NCBI GenBank assembly: GCA_037178625.1
Contig: CM074127.1
Coordinates: 2,852,001 to 2,916,000, forward strand
DNA: 64,000 bases
Direction: 5' to 3'
From: Skeletonema tropicum
Lineage: Eukaryota; Bacillariophyta; Thalassiosirophyceae; Thalassiosirales; Thalassiosiraceae
The notes below the pieces were generated by a model, which made no database searches, was not told where the DNA came from, and was given only the letters and a program-made list of their open reading frames with translations. Each line of letters opens with the position of its first letter. Position 1 is the stretch's first letter. Both the position numbers and the translations under genes were made by a program. Shown piece after piece: positions 46,095-57,574 of this stretch.

Positions 46095-49000
46095 ATGTCA
46101 AGCAAATCTTTCGATGAGCATCTTTCATCTTCAGTGCAGCGAGCGAGGACAAAGATGAAACGAACCAACAGTGGCTCGGACTTGGCTGCGAACACAGAGA
46201 CCGCGACAAACAAGAAAATCAAACAATCAGTTACCATGTCGTCTGATTCAGATGCCGTCATGGATGGCAAGGCGACAGCCTGAAGGTAAGTTGTGCTCTA
46301 TGGTTGGGGGCCAATGCTCCGACGTTATTTTTAGATACAATCATATCTTTTTCTTTTACTGGTGCCAACAGCGCTCTGAGAGACTTTGCTCTTGTAGTGC
46401 ATGACGAAGATGATTAGAATTCATGTACCGCTCGTCTCACGCCATTTTGCTGTCCATCCATCTTTCTCTCAATGCAATGACCAAAAATCCAATGCGAACT
46501 GATGAAACTAACAAACTGAACCACGGCGATGAATAAATACAACAGTGGATGAAAAGCTCTACTCACGTCAACTATACGTCATGGGCCACGAAGCCCAACG
46601 CCGCATGATGTCCTCCCGCGCCGTCGTCGTTGGACTCTCCGGTCTTGGTGTCGAAGTTGCCAAAAATATCATCCTTGCGGGAATTTCCAGTGTCGTCTTG
46701 GTCGATCCAGAAAAACCAAATAGCTTTGATCTGGGGGGGAACTTTTACTTGACTGAAGGAGATGTGGGACAAACTGATGGTAAAAGTCGGGCGGAGCTTT
46801 GTCAGAGTAAATTGGCCGAGTTGAATGAGTATGTCAAGGTGGAGGTTGCGACGCAGGTATCTTCTCTCACTGATGAAGCTTCTTTGCTCAATCTCATACA
46901 GGGTGCTAGTTGTGTGGTTGTCACGGTGCCTCTCTCGACATCACTCCTTTGTGCCATTGATGAGAAATGCCGTGCTTCCAATGTCTGCTTCATCTACTCC
47001 CTTACCACGGGGGTGTTTGGCAAGGTCTTTTGTGACTTTGGTGAGTCATTTGTCATTTCGGATAAGGATGGTGAAAATCCTGCAACTAGTCAAGTGGAGA
47101 ATATCCTCACATCCAATCCAGCGGTGGTGAAAGTGCTGGAGGATCAGGGACGGCATGGACTTGAAACTGGTGATCATGTCACCTTTTCGAGAGTGAAGGG
47201 CTTGGACGGATTGTTATCTGACAATAAGGCAACCTATGAAGTTAAGGTCACTGGACCTTTTACATTCGAGCTTGTTAATGTTGATGCGTCCCAGTGTTCT
47301 GAGGTGGCAAGTCAGGGATACATTACACAGGTCAAGACACCCGTAACAATGTCCTTCCGTTCGTACAGAGAAGCTCTCGCTGATCATGGAGAGCTCATGA
47401 TGAGTGACTTTGCCAAATTTGATCGACCTCCTCTTCTACACTTGGCATATCGAGCACTTGCTTCCTATGCCGAGTCTCACGATATGGCGTATCCAATGCC
47501 AGGGGACATGGTAGCTGCCAAGGAAGTGTTGGCTTTGGCGAAAACTTTGGATACCGAAAAATTATTAGAGGCAGACAACAACTCAGCTGCGGAACGTATC
47601 ATTCTTCACTTGGCGTCGGGATCTCGGGCAATTCTTTCTCCCATGTGTGCAACATTAGGTGGAATCGTTGGTCAGGAGGTTTTGAAATCTTGCAGTGGAA
47701 AGTTCACCCCCATCAACGGTTTCTTTTACTTTGACGCAGATGAATGCCTGCCAGATTCTCCGTTAGCTTCTAGTGACGTGTCACCTACGGGAACATCCCG
47801 ATACGATAGTAACATCGCTGTGTTTGGCAAGGAAACTCAGCAAAAACTGCTAGATTTGAATTACTTTTTGATTGGAGCCGGAGCGATCGGATGTGAAATG
47901 CTCAAAAATTGGGCACTCATGGGTGTCGCTTGTGGTGAGAAAGGCAAGATTCACATCACTGACATGGATCGAATTGAGAAGAGCAATTTGTCTAGGCAAT
48001 TCTTGTTCCGAAACAGCGATATCAATGAATTCAAAAGTGCAACCGCTGCTCGCGCGGCGACTGTTATGAACTCATCGATGAATATCGTGCCCTACCAAGA
48101 GAAGGTTGGTGCTGAAACTGAGGATATCTTTGGGGATGACTTCTACGATAAGTTGAGTGGAGTGTGTACAGCTCTGGACAACGTTGAAGCTAGGCTATAT
48201 GTCGATCAGCGCTGTCTGTTTTATCGTCTTCCTATGTTGGAAAGTGGAACACTTGGAACAAAGGGGAATACGCAAGTCGTCATTCCCAACGTTACTGAGA
48301 ATTATGGAGCAACTCGCGATCCTCCAGAAAAGAGTATTCCAGTTTGCACGTTGAAAAACTTTCCAAATCAAATTCAGCACACACTCCAATGGGCCAGAGA
48401 TTACTTCGAGGGAGAGTTCAAACAAAGTGCCGAAGATGTCAATGCATACTTGAGCTCCCCGGATTATGCGGCCTCTATCTCGGGACAGAGCACTAAGCTG
48501 GAGACGGTTATGTCGATTCGCAAGACTCTGGTCGATGAGAGACCTACTAGCTTCGAGGATTGTGTTGTTTGGGCACGGTTAAAGTTCGAGACTCTATTCA
48601 ATAATCAGATTCGGCAGCTTCTTTTCAATTTCCCTGAAGATCAGGTTACTACTAGTGGAACAAAATTCTGGTCTGGTTCGAAGCGCTGCCCGAAGGCTCT
48701 GACATTTGACCTGTCTGATAAGTGCGAAGATGCGCAAATGCGCAATCACTTTGACTTTATTGTCGCCGCCGCTAATCTGAGGGCAAATATGTTTGGTATC
48801 AAGGGAAGAACTGACGAGGAGTATTTCGTTGAGGTTCTCCAAAATGTAATCGTGCCCGATTTCACACCAAAAGATGGTGTCAAAATTGCATCAACAGATG
48901 CTGAAGCGAAAGAATCCGAAAATGCTCAAGCTGCTGCACCTACTGATGTGGATGCTGATCAAATCTTGGAGTCATTGCCTAAGCCTGGGGAGCTTGCTGG

Positions 49001-49756
49001 CTTCAAACTTAGTCCAATCGAATTTGATAAGGATATTGACGATCATATGTTGTTCGTCACTGCTTGCTCGAATTTGCGTGCCCTCAACTACTCTATCCCT
49101 ACCGAAGATACCCATCGTTCGAGAGCTATTGCTGGAAGGTTAGTTATCTCCAAGATATTGCAATTTTGTCGCTGCTTTTTATATATTCAATGCTGACACT
49201 CACCTCTGTTGTCTCTGTGATCATCCGTTGCTGTAGAATCATTCCTGCCATCGCCACAACGACAGCTCTTGTCACAGGCTTGATCTGTCTTGAATTGTAT
49301 AAAATCATTGGCTCCTCGCAAAAAGACCTAAAGATTGACGCATACAAAAATGGATTTGTGAATTTGGCGATACCATTCATGACACTGAGCGAACCGACAC
49401 CTCCAGCAAAGACGACAGCAATGCTAAAGGGTGAAAAATGGGATTGGACTGCTTGGGATAGCTTCGATATGAATATGGGCGACATCACGCTCGAAGAATT
49501 CATTCGATTTTTCGAGTCTGAGTACAACCTTGACGTGTCAATGATCAGTCATGGTGTCTCTATTCTGTTTTCATTTTTTGCGAACAAGAAGAAACTGGCT
49601 GAACGAATGAAGATGAAGATGTCTGAAGTTGTGACTAATGTGACCAAGAAGGAACTTCCGCCCAACCAGCTCTTTATCGTTTTCGAAATCATTGCAAATG
49701 ACTTGGATACTGACGAAGAGGTTGAGTTACCATACGTGAAATTCCGGTTCCGTTGA
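46095..49756 (+). CDS. UBA1: ubiquitin-activating enzyme E1
   Basis: Main exons 46546-49138 and 49237-49756; the first exon (from ATG 46095 to about 46286, donor GTAAGT) encodes a Ser-rich leader with a basic nuclear-type signal (TNKKIKQ). The first half has EKLYSRQLYVMGHEAQRRM and VVVGLSGLGVEVAKNIILAG; the active adenylation domain has FLIGAGAIGCEMLKNWA and DMDRIEKSNLSRQFLF; the catalytic cysteine lies in KSIPVCTLKNFPNQIQH; the C-terminal ubiquitin-fold domain ends at 49756. It activates ubiquitin with ATP and passes it to E2 enzymes. In the first exon the ATG 46095 frame meets TGA at 46281-46283, just before the donor; reading one base on gives a smooth join to VDEKLYSRQLY. Confidence 0.93.
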
Positions 49757-49847
49757 GTGCGGTGCAGCTCACATGATGAAGAGCGGAGAAAAGTACGACA
49801 GTGACAAATATAAATATTGCATTGAATGACATGTTCTTTAACTTGAA

Positions 49848-52709
49848 TTATGCCCAATACAGATGTGTAATACACATGGTGCCCTTCTTATTGCTGTGAG
49901 CTGGTGACATTCTCATTGCCAGTTCGAAATCTCCGGTCATTCCCTCGTCATCCATGAACTTAATAAGGTCCAAGTTGTATCCAGTTCGAGTGTAATGGTC
50001 ACAAAAAGCATTTTTATCCCAGCTCGCGACAATCTTCCCGTTGATAGCAAATTCAAAGATGTAATCACCACTTAAGCCGCACGACTGTCCTCCTCCTAGT
50101 CTCCGACCATTGGAGTCTTCAAGAAGGAAGATGTCTTCCTGAATTCTAGTTGTCATGTGTTCCAAATATCTTGCGTCGCTTTCTTGTTGTTCCTTTTGTA
50201 AGAGGTGACGTTCAAGACCTTCTTTTTGGTAGTTACCTTTTCCACCGTTATTAACTTCGGTCCAGCCTTTCGTCACCGTTTCAAAATCCTTGTCTCCATG
50301 CCACGCTTCTATTCGAGCACCGATAAATCCATGTTTCACGTTCTTGACATCAAACACAACCCATCCTGAAAGGGGAGTGAAGCATATCATCCCTCTGTTG
50401 TCCTGAGCTCCTGAATACAAACATGGTACATCCTTTGTCCTTTGGCACCAACCATGTGTTGTGCCATCGCAAACTCCAGGACGCCCCCAAATCGTTGCGA
50501 AACCTAGGCCCGGAACAATGGCATCAGGGTCTTCGGCAAGCATTCGTAACGCCGTAGCATTCACTGTACCTCTTGCCATGGCATCTTTTGCTGCTGATGG
50601 AAGGGCCTGATTTTCGGAAATGTTGCCCGAGTATATTATCTGCTTTGCATTTGAAACGTGTGAATTTTCCAGCAAGCGTCTCGAACCTGCAATTTCCCAC
50701 GGATTCACCTCTGGCTCAGGGGGAGTAGACCAGGGGGCTGCTCGATCTGGTGGAAAGTAGTCAGGACCCTTCATGTATGCTGGGTTGTTTCCAATGTTTG
50801 GTTCTATATCGCCGAACGCATTCGGCTTTAGTATAGACAATAGACTACTTTCCATTGGATTTACTCGAGGCCCCCATAAACTTCGCCCCTGCATAGGTAC
50901 GTTGCACAAACGATTGGGCCATGTTCCTTCAAGGTCGAGTTTACGGCCTTCGGTCTCCCTTAACCCGCGTCGTGTCTGTCCAATTTTATAAGGTTCATAG
51001 CAACCTCCCACTGTTGACACTTTGTCTTTAATACTCTTGTAAAAGTCTGTGACGTGCCAATGTTCCTCTGCCACGGGGTATCCTGATTCGGTACCCAATT
51101 CCTCCCACTTATCCAAAGCATGTTGAAGCATAAACAAGACAGATAACGCAAGAGCACGACCTCTCCCTCGGTGCACCCTAGGACCTGGATGCCATTTTGC
51201 CTGTCCACCAACCAATTCGTCTTGTTTTGCTTCTGGAGTGAAGTCTTCTCGTTCAACCCAACATTTACCATCGTATTCATTTGCCTTACACAGTGCAGCT
51301 GCACCACCAGGCCCGCATTTATAATATCTAGCTGCCCAAGGCAACGTCTCCGCTTGTTCGTCGCTCGTCGTTATTGGCGAATAGCCCAGCTCTCCATATC
51401 CTCCAACACTTGCGCCAATGGCCTCAAACGCGGAGGGATCTGCCCCACCCCCACTGTACAAAAATGGAGCCCGATCTCCAGCCAACAATCCCTGGCGGAA
51501 AAAGAAGTTTGTTAAAGGCGCATTTCTCTCAGTCATCGAACTATCCCAGATCAACATGTCTGCATCCTTTCCCCTCAGGTCCATTCCAGCAAGTGCTTGC
51601 TGGAATGTCCCCATACCTCCCTGTGCAAAGTTGTAGGACCTGAACTCGACACCTAAATGAGCAAACACAGGCTCCAAAACAAGACCAGCCTGGTGGACAT
51701 AGGAAGCATTAAATCCTGCTCCATGACCGGCCGCTGCGGAATGTCCTCCCAGTACCAACTTGAAGGAGTCTCCAGTCATGATGTGATGAATGAACCGTCT
51801 TGTCATCCCATCTAAACTTTGATCACTTGGCTTTGGCCATTTATAAAATTCTTCCCGATGCACCATAAATTCATCTGTCAGTTCGACACTACCATCTTGG
51901 GGGATACCGACACCCCATTCACCATACACTGCCTCAATTGTCCGGTTCACCAACTTTTTGGCCTCTTCCAAGAATCTAGTCATGTATTCCTTGTCTTTCT
52001 GCCACGCTCCATCTGGAAAGTCAGTCGATTTGACATCTCTATTTGGAGCCGATGCAAAGTCAGGTTGAGGACGCATCTTCCCCTTCCACTTTGGATCGGG
52101 GTCCTCCAAGTCAAAGTAGCCCCACTTTTTGGCATAGAATCCAGTTGGGTTGCGGTTTTGAAAGTGGTTAATAATTGGGTAGTATGGACGACCCTTCGCT
52201 GCAGAGAGTGGTGGCGCATCTTCTGTTCCAGGGAGTACATAGTTGGAATCTAGAACCATTGATTTGGGAAGATATCCATCGAGATCGATAGTGTGCACTG
52301 GTGAAGATGATGATGATGATTTAGACTTTGCTTCTACAGCTGTTGCATCATCATGATGTGCCACTTCAATCTCCCCCTCCTCCACAATCTTTTCAACATC
52401 CACCGCATCGCCCTTGACAGCCACCATCCCCGCCAATGCCACCATCAAAATGCCCAAGAAGACCAGCAGCATTTTCTTCTTCTTTACATCACCATCTGCC
52501 ATTGTCATGATGGACTCTCCGTGCGCCACTGCTGTCGCCATTGTCCTATTATTATTATTGCTGTTGCTGTTGGATTGCATCATGAGCTTTCGAAAATCGT
52601 TATTGGATCCTAATATTTTCCTGCCGTCAGGATCCACTGGGCCGCCGCGGGGGATGATGGGCTGCATCTCCATCTCATGGTCGTCACGACCTGCGCTGGG
52701 TGGTTCCAT
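49848..52709 (-). CDS. type II membrane protein with SGNH-hydrolase-like domain
   Basis: A single exon of 953 residues. The acidic/Asn-rich cytoplasmic tail is followed by one membrane anchor at about residues 79-99 (MLLVFLGILMVALAGMVAV), so the bulk lies in the Golgi lumen or outside the cell. The segment LVLGGHSAAAGHGAGFNASY has the layout of an SGNH/GDSL block I (Ser nucleophile after Gly-His), followed by YNFAQGGMGTFQQALAG (block II glycine) and ADMLIWDSSMTERN (block III region), making an esterase or polysaccharide O-acetyl group handling activity plausible. The C-terminal third, from about GWCQRTKDVPCLYSG on, looks like a beta-rich domain with paired cysteines. Catalytic activity is inferred, not shown. 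Uninterrupted 2.9 kb frame. Confidence 0.65.
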   Translation of the reverse strand: MEPPSAGRDDHEMEMQPIIPRGGPVDPDGRKILGSNNDFRKLMMQSNSNSNNNNRTMATAVAHGESIMTMADGDVKKKKMLLVFLGILMVALAGMVAVKGDAVDVEKIVEEGEIEVAHHDDATAVEAKSKSSSSSSPVHTIDLDGYLPKSMVLDSNYVLPGTEDAPPLSAAKGRPYYPIINHFQNRNPTGFYAKKWGYFDLEDPDPKWKGKMRPQPDFASAPNRDVKSTDFPDGAWQKDKEYMTRFLEEAKKLVNRTIEAVYGEWGVGIPQDGSVELTDEFMVHREEFYKWPKPSDQSLDGMTRRFIHHIMTGDSFKLVLGGHSAAAGHGAGFNASYVHQAGLVLEPVFAHLGVEFRSYNFAQGGMGTFQQALAGMDLRGKDADMLIWDSSMTERNAPLTNFFFRQGLLAGDRAPFLYSGGGADPSAFEAIGASVGGYGELGYSPITTSDEQAETLPWAARYYKCGPGGAAALCKANEYDGKCWVEREDFTPEAKQDELVGGQAKWHPGPRVHRGRGRALALSVLFMLQHALDKWEELGTESGYPVAEEHWHVTDFYKSIKDKVSTVGGCYEPYKIGQTRRGLRETEGRKLDLEGTWPNRLCNVPMQGRSLWGPRVNPMESSLLSILKPNAFGDIEPNIGNNPAYMKGPDYFPPDRAAPWSTPPEPEVNPWEIAGSRRLLENSHVSNAKQIIYSGNISENQALPSAAKDAMARGTVNATALRMLAEDPDAIVPGLGFATIWGRPGVCDGTTHGWCQRTKDVPCLYSGAQDNRGMICFTPLSGWVVFDVKNVKHGFIGARIEAWHGDKDFETVTKGWTEVNNGGKGNYQKEGLERHLLQKEQQESDARYLEHMTTRIQEDIFLLEDSNGRRLGGGQSCGLSGDYIFEFAINGKIVASWDKNAFCDHYTRTGYNLDLIKFMDDEGMTGDFELAMRMSPAHSNKKGTMCITHLYWA

Positions 52710-53426
52710 GGTGGTATGATGAGGTGTGTGTGCACTTAGGGATCCTTCTAATTATTTTATCTATCCGTTAAATCATCATTGTTATTGTATTTTCATTTAC
52801 CCGAACACCGAACACGCTTGCTGGGTCTTTTTCAAATCCAAAAATCAAAAGAAGATTTTTTCGAGATTCTCGGTTTTCTCACCAAAGCTTCTTCCTTTGA
52901 ATGTCACAAGAAAGAAAGGGCAAACCACAGCCAACGCTCGGTAAAAGGCTTCTTTCACCAGGCAGTCGTTTCTCGCAAACGCCCTCTAAAAGTCGCCGTG
53001 GGAATGAAAAACGACCTGACCCAACGAGCTCTTGCATTCATTATTATTTTAAACACCCCGCTACTTATCCAGCAACGAGTCGGAGAGAAGCAAGTTCCAA
53101 CGCGTTGGAGTGGCACGATACCATTGGCGGTGCATGACTACTTACTACTCTTCATCTTGATATAGTCGTACAGCATTTGAATTGCGCAATGAACCACAAC
53201 ATACAATAACACACAAGTATTCATCTCCAGGCGTAGCCTATCGCTCCTTACGAATCTTACCACCCACGAACTGGCTGGTCTATTATTATTCAAAACACAG
53301 TAGATACATTGGATAGCAATTTTCAAAGAAATTTTTACCACAAACACAACTTAGAACTTCATCTACCAGTCAGTTCTACAATCTCAGCATACACAGCAAC
53401 AACCTATCCTACTGAATATTACAATA
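52710..53426. promoter_or_regulatory. divergent intergenic region, no gene seen
   Basis: About 720 bases between two divergent genes. Plus-strand frames at 52779-53165 and minus-strand frames at 53138-53347 have no signal, domain or start context that would convince me. AT-rich. Confidence 0.4.
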
Positions 53427-55382
53427 ATGGACGACCCTCGCCCATCACTGGCTCGAACTTCAACGTCATCACAGGCCACACATAATACCATGAGCACCAG
53501 GGAAGAATCATCATCGGCAGCACCATGGGAACACTCGGATATACGAGGTGATGTGGAGGCTGGATGGGGGGGAGGCGGTGGCGTGCCTGCCGCTGCTGCT
53601 GCTGCTGCAGGAAACAATAATAATGATAACGATGATGATGATAATCACGAGTGGGGATGGAAACTTCATCACCAGGTGCTACGTCCTGTGCCCCCATTTG
53701 TACCGTTAGATTCACTGTTGACTCGTCGTTTATATCTGGACGACAACAAGGGGAAGATTGAGCAAATATCACAGAGAATATCATCGGCGTGCCAACATTT
53801 ATCGATTTATGTCAATTGGGATGATATGTGTCCGTCGGCTACGCTGGTTACTATGGAAAGGGTTGAGATGGCCATTGGTATGTATTGGGGTGATGCTAGT
53901 GGGAATGATGGTAAGATATTGAATTATATTCCCTTTGTCTAGAGGGGTGCTCTGCCTCATGTGTCTATTTTTCTCACTTGCATTATTGTTAACTTTTTCT
54001 GTCAAGTAGTTTCAACTCCATCAAAACCTGCTCCAGCTAATATCATCATTGAGCTACAACGACGCAAGGGATGTTCAGTTACCTTCCACAACTATAGGCG
54101 CTTTCTTCTGGATGCCGCAGAAGGAAAGTTTAACCCCACAGCATTCGATCAAGCAGATGGACTTGACAAACCTTTTGGAAGGGATAGGTGCAACCAGCCC
54201 CTTGCATCTCTTACAAGAGAATCCAGTAATAGCACTAGCAGCACCGCCAGTAGTGGTAGACCAAATCTATCAAGGCCGTCTCTTCGGGGTCACTCCTTTT
54301 CGGCCGATGACGCTTCCGAAGCCTTTGCGGGTCTTAAAACAGAGGGTGATCTCAGCTTTGATTCTGAAGCAGGAACTCACCAGCTTCATGACGTTGACGA
54401 TGCCAATACGAATGATATCGTCGATAAGGCCTTGGTTGCTCTGAATATTGCAGCTTCCTTGATCAAGAAAGATCGTGTTGATGCGCGAAGGTTGGGTATG
54501 GAGTCGTTGGTGTTGCTGACTGATTCACTCCGTGCGGGTATTGAAACAGCCAAGATTGCCAGCAGGGTGGTGCTACTTGGTTCGGCCAGGGAAGACCTGA
54601 ATGGGGGCTTAGATGGTGAAGATGATGTCGATGCCTTGTTTGATGAGAGTGCAGGATTGGGGATTAGAGAGACAATTTTAGAAATGATTATGGAGGATGA
54701 CAGGGGTGGGAAATACTCTGAAGATGATGAAGAAATTGAAAGAGAGTTTCATGATAGCCTTTTCAATTTGTGCCTCACTGTCTTGAGCAATGCTTTGCAT
54801 ACAATGGAAGCTAGCGAGGGATCCCCTCTTCCTTCGTCGGGGTCAACACAACATGATGAATTTGGAGGTGATGACAATGATACCAAGCCATCTGCAGATG
54901 ATTTGTCGCCCCGCAAACCTTCACCAACTCGAAGGAGAGCTGCTACTGAGCCAGGCGTAAGTCCAGATCACCGCGTTACAAAGAAATTCATTGATGAAAC
55001 AAACTCGGCATTTGGCGTTGATGTGTTATCATCCCTCATCCGTATTCTTGGTCAAGCCAAGGCGAATCCTCACGATGCCTACCATTCAGCGAGATGTCTT
55101 GGGGTTCTGTTCAAGGGGTGCGGAAACTCTCACAGGTTTCGTGCACGCAGGGATTTAGACGCGAAACGAATTGTTTCGGCAGCGCTTGAAGTTGGTTCTC
55201 GAACTCATGCGAAACTTGCGGATGCTAGCCGAGTGGCCATGGTTGCGTTGGTGACAGATGATGACCAAAGTATGGAAGAAGTGCAAGAGGAGGAAGAAGA
55301 ACAGACTGAACTGGAGAGCGAAATTGAAACCGGGTTATCATCAGCAGTGGGTATGCTGAAATCAGATAGTGGCGAAAGATAA
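53427..55382 (+). CDS. conserved-looking helical (ARM-like?) protein, unknown function
   Basis: Exons 53427-53877 and 54010-55382 join in phase and give 607 residues. The N-terminus is Ser/Gly/Ala/Asn-rich. A folded segment begins at about residue 90 (FVPLDSLLTRRLYLDDNKGK) and continues over the splice into VSTPSKPAPANIIIELQRRK and VTFHNYRRFLLDAAEGKF. Further helices (DKALVALNIAASLIKKDRVD, RLGMESLVLLTDSLRAG, VLLGSARED, then AFGVDVLSSLIRILGQAKAN, DAYHSARCLGVLFKG) look like armadillo/HEAT-type helical repeats. It ends in an acidic coiled stretch. I do not recognise the family; the ARM-like call is from helix spacing only. Confidence 0.7.
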
Positions 55383-55865
55383 TGATCACAAATGTCTCAA
55401 CTTCGAACTTGCTTATAACTTGCATTAATAAAAATTGATTGAACAGATGATTGGTACCAACTTGGATTGGCTATGATGTACTATCTTTTACTTCGATAGG
55501 TGGCCCTGTTTTTAGTGGTCCTTGATTGATTCTGCTGGGGGCTCACTCTGAGAGAATCATGGGAGATTTTGATCACAGGGGTTCGCAGTTTGACGCTATG
55601 TATCATCTCTTGCGAAGGAAAGGGTAAAATATTTTTTACATTTTGAAGGGTTCACTTTTCACGGCGCCGGTTGCCGGTGCGTGATTGACCTGAAACCTGA
55701 AGTTGTTGTTTGTTGTTTGAACATTGAACACAGAGAGCAGTAGCAGTGGTAGGTGGAGATTGGTGCAGCAAATCAATCAATAACATCATTATACAACTCA
55801 CTATTAGTTCAAGATTCTTCCATTGATTTAGCTTCCGATTATTCTTTTTAACGACACAAATAATC
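55383..55865. other. intergenic, no gene seen
   Basis: About 480 bases. A short GC-rich near-palindrome lies around 55661-55681 (ggcgccggttgccggtgc). No coding sequence recognised. Confidence 0.4.
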
Positions 55866-56278
55866 ATGGAAGACGATAGTGAGCAAACCTACGTCAAACT
55901 TGTGAGCGCTGAAGGCACAGAGATTTTCCTAGAGAAGCGCATTGCGTTGCAAGTGGACACCATGCGAGCGATGCTTGAGGGAAACTTTCGGGAGAGCGAG
56001 GAGAGCGTTATCCGTTTCCCTGACATCAGTGATAGTGCTTTAGAAAAAGTGGTGAGATATCTACACTACAAGGACCGGCATGCAAATAGCACTGCGAGAA
56101 TTCCAGAGTTTCCTATCGAACCAGAAGAGGTGAGTTTGATCTGCTACCTTTTGTATTAAAATCAGCACCTTGTGACAAGATTTTATTTGATGATGAGAAA
56201 CTATTTAACAATATTCATATACATTTTGGTTTAAAGGCACTTGAACTGCTAGTTGCAGCTAGCTTCCTCAATTGTTAG
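55866..56278 (+). CDS. ELOC: elongin C
   Basis: Exon 1 is 55866-56129, the intron 56130-56236, and a 42-base final exon 56237-56278 gives the last 13 residues, for a total of 101. The protein matches elongin C/Skp1-BTB fold along its whole length: TYVKLVSAEGTEIFLEKRIA, VDTMRAMLEGNF, VRYLHYKDRHANSTARIPEF and the ending PIEPEEALELLVAASFLNC, split by the intron. Elongin C joins elongin B and a BC-box receptor to Cullin E3 ubiquitin ligases and to transcription elongation factor SIII. The final exon is too short to find by frame length alone. Confidence 0.95.
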
Positions 56279-56463
56279 ATGAGTAGATGCAAGAAAACGA
56301 AGTTATGTCATCCATTTGATTGAAGACAGCAAGATTTCGCAATATTTGTAGCGTAGTTTGGTGTGGCATCAGAAGGATGATATTATATAGTTATTCGAAG
56401 CAGGTCACTCTAAGTAAAGTTACTCTAATCCGTGCATATTATATAATTTACACAGTGTGTTAT

Positions 56464-57294
56464 TCAAAACCACTCGTTGTCTTTTTCCTGTCGGACATTG
56501 ACTGCATAGAAGCCCTGATAAGTTTTTGTTATGCGCATTTCCTCATCAAGATATAATATGTCAAATTTTCCAAACGGTCCTTTCAGGGGACCTTGAAGCT
56601 TGATTGGATTCTCTTCGAACAAAGCTGCTGGGCCATTCAACAATTTCATCAATCCTGGATTAGTTTCTTCCATGCTTCCATTTGATCCCGATATTTCCAA
56701 TCCAACAAGTTTGAGATCCACTGTGGGGTTGGTGGCAGGGGTGCTGCTTCCCTCTGTGACCACTTTCTGCAAGATTCTACTCTCGTCGTCTCCACTGAAA
56801 GGCAAAGCAGACGCCCAAGTTGGCCTCTTCCATTCAATCACATTCTTAATGAGAGGTGGGTTGCATTCCTGACCTATTCTGCCGAGCTTTTGTATGGATA
56901 ATGGTGCATCGAGTGAAGTAATATCAGGCGCATCAGTATAAATCAGAGTCCATTTTCCTGCAAGTGAAGGAACAACATCTTCGATCGGGGCTTGTGCATC
57001 GGTAGAGTAGTATGCAGCTGCTGGCTCCTCTGTAGGGGATAATTTTGAGAGCTGGTTGATAATGTTTTTGGCTTCATCACGATCTTTCCTGGTTGCAGAG
57101 AAACCACGACTTGTCGATGAAGCGAGTGCAACAAGATCATCTTTTAGTTGCTGTTGCTTTGTCATTGCTAATCTCGTGCTGGTGGTTCTTGTTCTTATCG
57201 TCAGTTTGCTTGTTTGGAAGGACACACATGGCGACGCCACGAGCAGCAGTGCTGCGGCTAGAAGGATGAGGAGCTTACTGTGTCCACAAGGCAT
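56464..57294 (-). CDS. plastid lipid-associated protein (PAP/fibrillin family)
   Basis: A single exon of 276 residues. The first 25 residues form a signal peptide (LLILLAAALLLVASPCVSF) with an S-F rather than A-F junction, followed by a Thr/Arg-rich transit region, as in diatom plastid proteins. The fibrillin domain follows: the N-terminal helix KDDLVALASSTSRGFSAT, the lipocalin-like start LAGKWTLIYTDAPDITSLD, and the C-terminal signature FDILYLDEEMRITKTYQGFY. These proteins bind lipids and quinones at thylakoids or plastoglobules. It is convergent with elongin C, the 3' ends about 185 bases apart. Confidence 0.88.
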   Translation of the reverse strand: MPCGHSKLLILLAAALLLVASPCVSFQTSKLTIRTRTTSTRLAMTKQQQLKDDLVALASSTSRGFSATRKDRDEAKNIINQLSKLSPTEEPAAAYYSTDAQAPIEDVVPSLAGKWTLIYTDAPDITSLDAPLSIQKLGRIGQECNPPLIKNVIEWKRPTWASALPFSGDDESRILQKVVTEGSSTPATNPTVDLKLVGLEISGSNGSMEETNPGLMKLLNGPAALFEENPIKLQGPLKGPFGKFDILYLDEEMRITKTYQGFYAVNVRQEKDNEWF

Positions 57295-57574
57295 TTTAAA
57301 TGGTTAATGATCTCAATGTTTGATGTTGCTGATATATTGCAGCAAGCTTGCAGAGCAAGAACTAACTCACCGAAACTAAACTCTGTGACAGGTGACAGAC
57401 AGTGTACACAGTGTGACTCAGTGGATACTTCAGTGTCAGGACATAAAGATTTGATGTGCGTGATGAAATGACGCTGATCGATTGCCATCGAAGCATTGTT
57501 CTCCTATTTGAGTTCTAGCAGGACAACTCTTACTTACACAACTGTCACCAGAGTTACAAGTTAGAGCCAACATC

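Noticed and set aside
52779..53165. A 128-codon plus-strand frame upstream of the helical protein gene
   Set aside because: No domain or signal and atypical composition; it lies within a likely divergent promoter.
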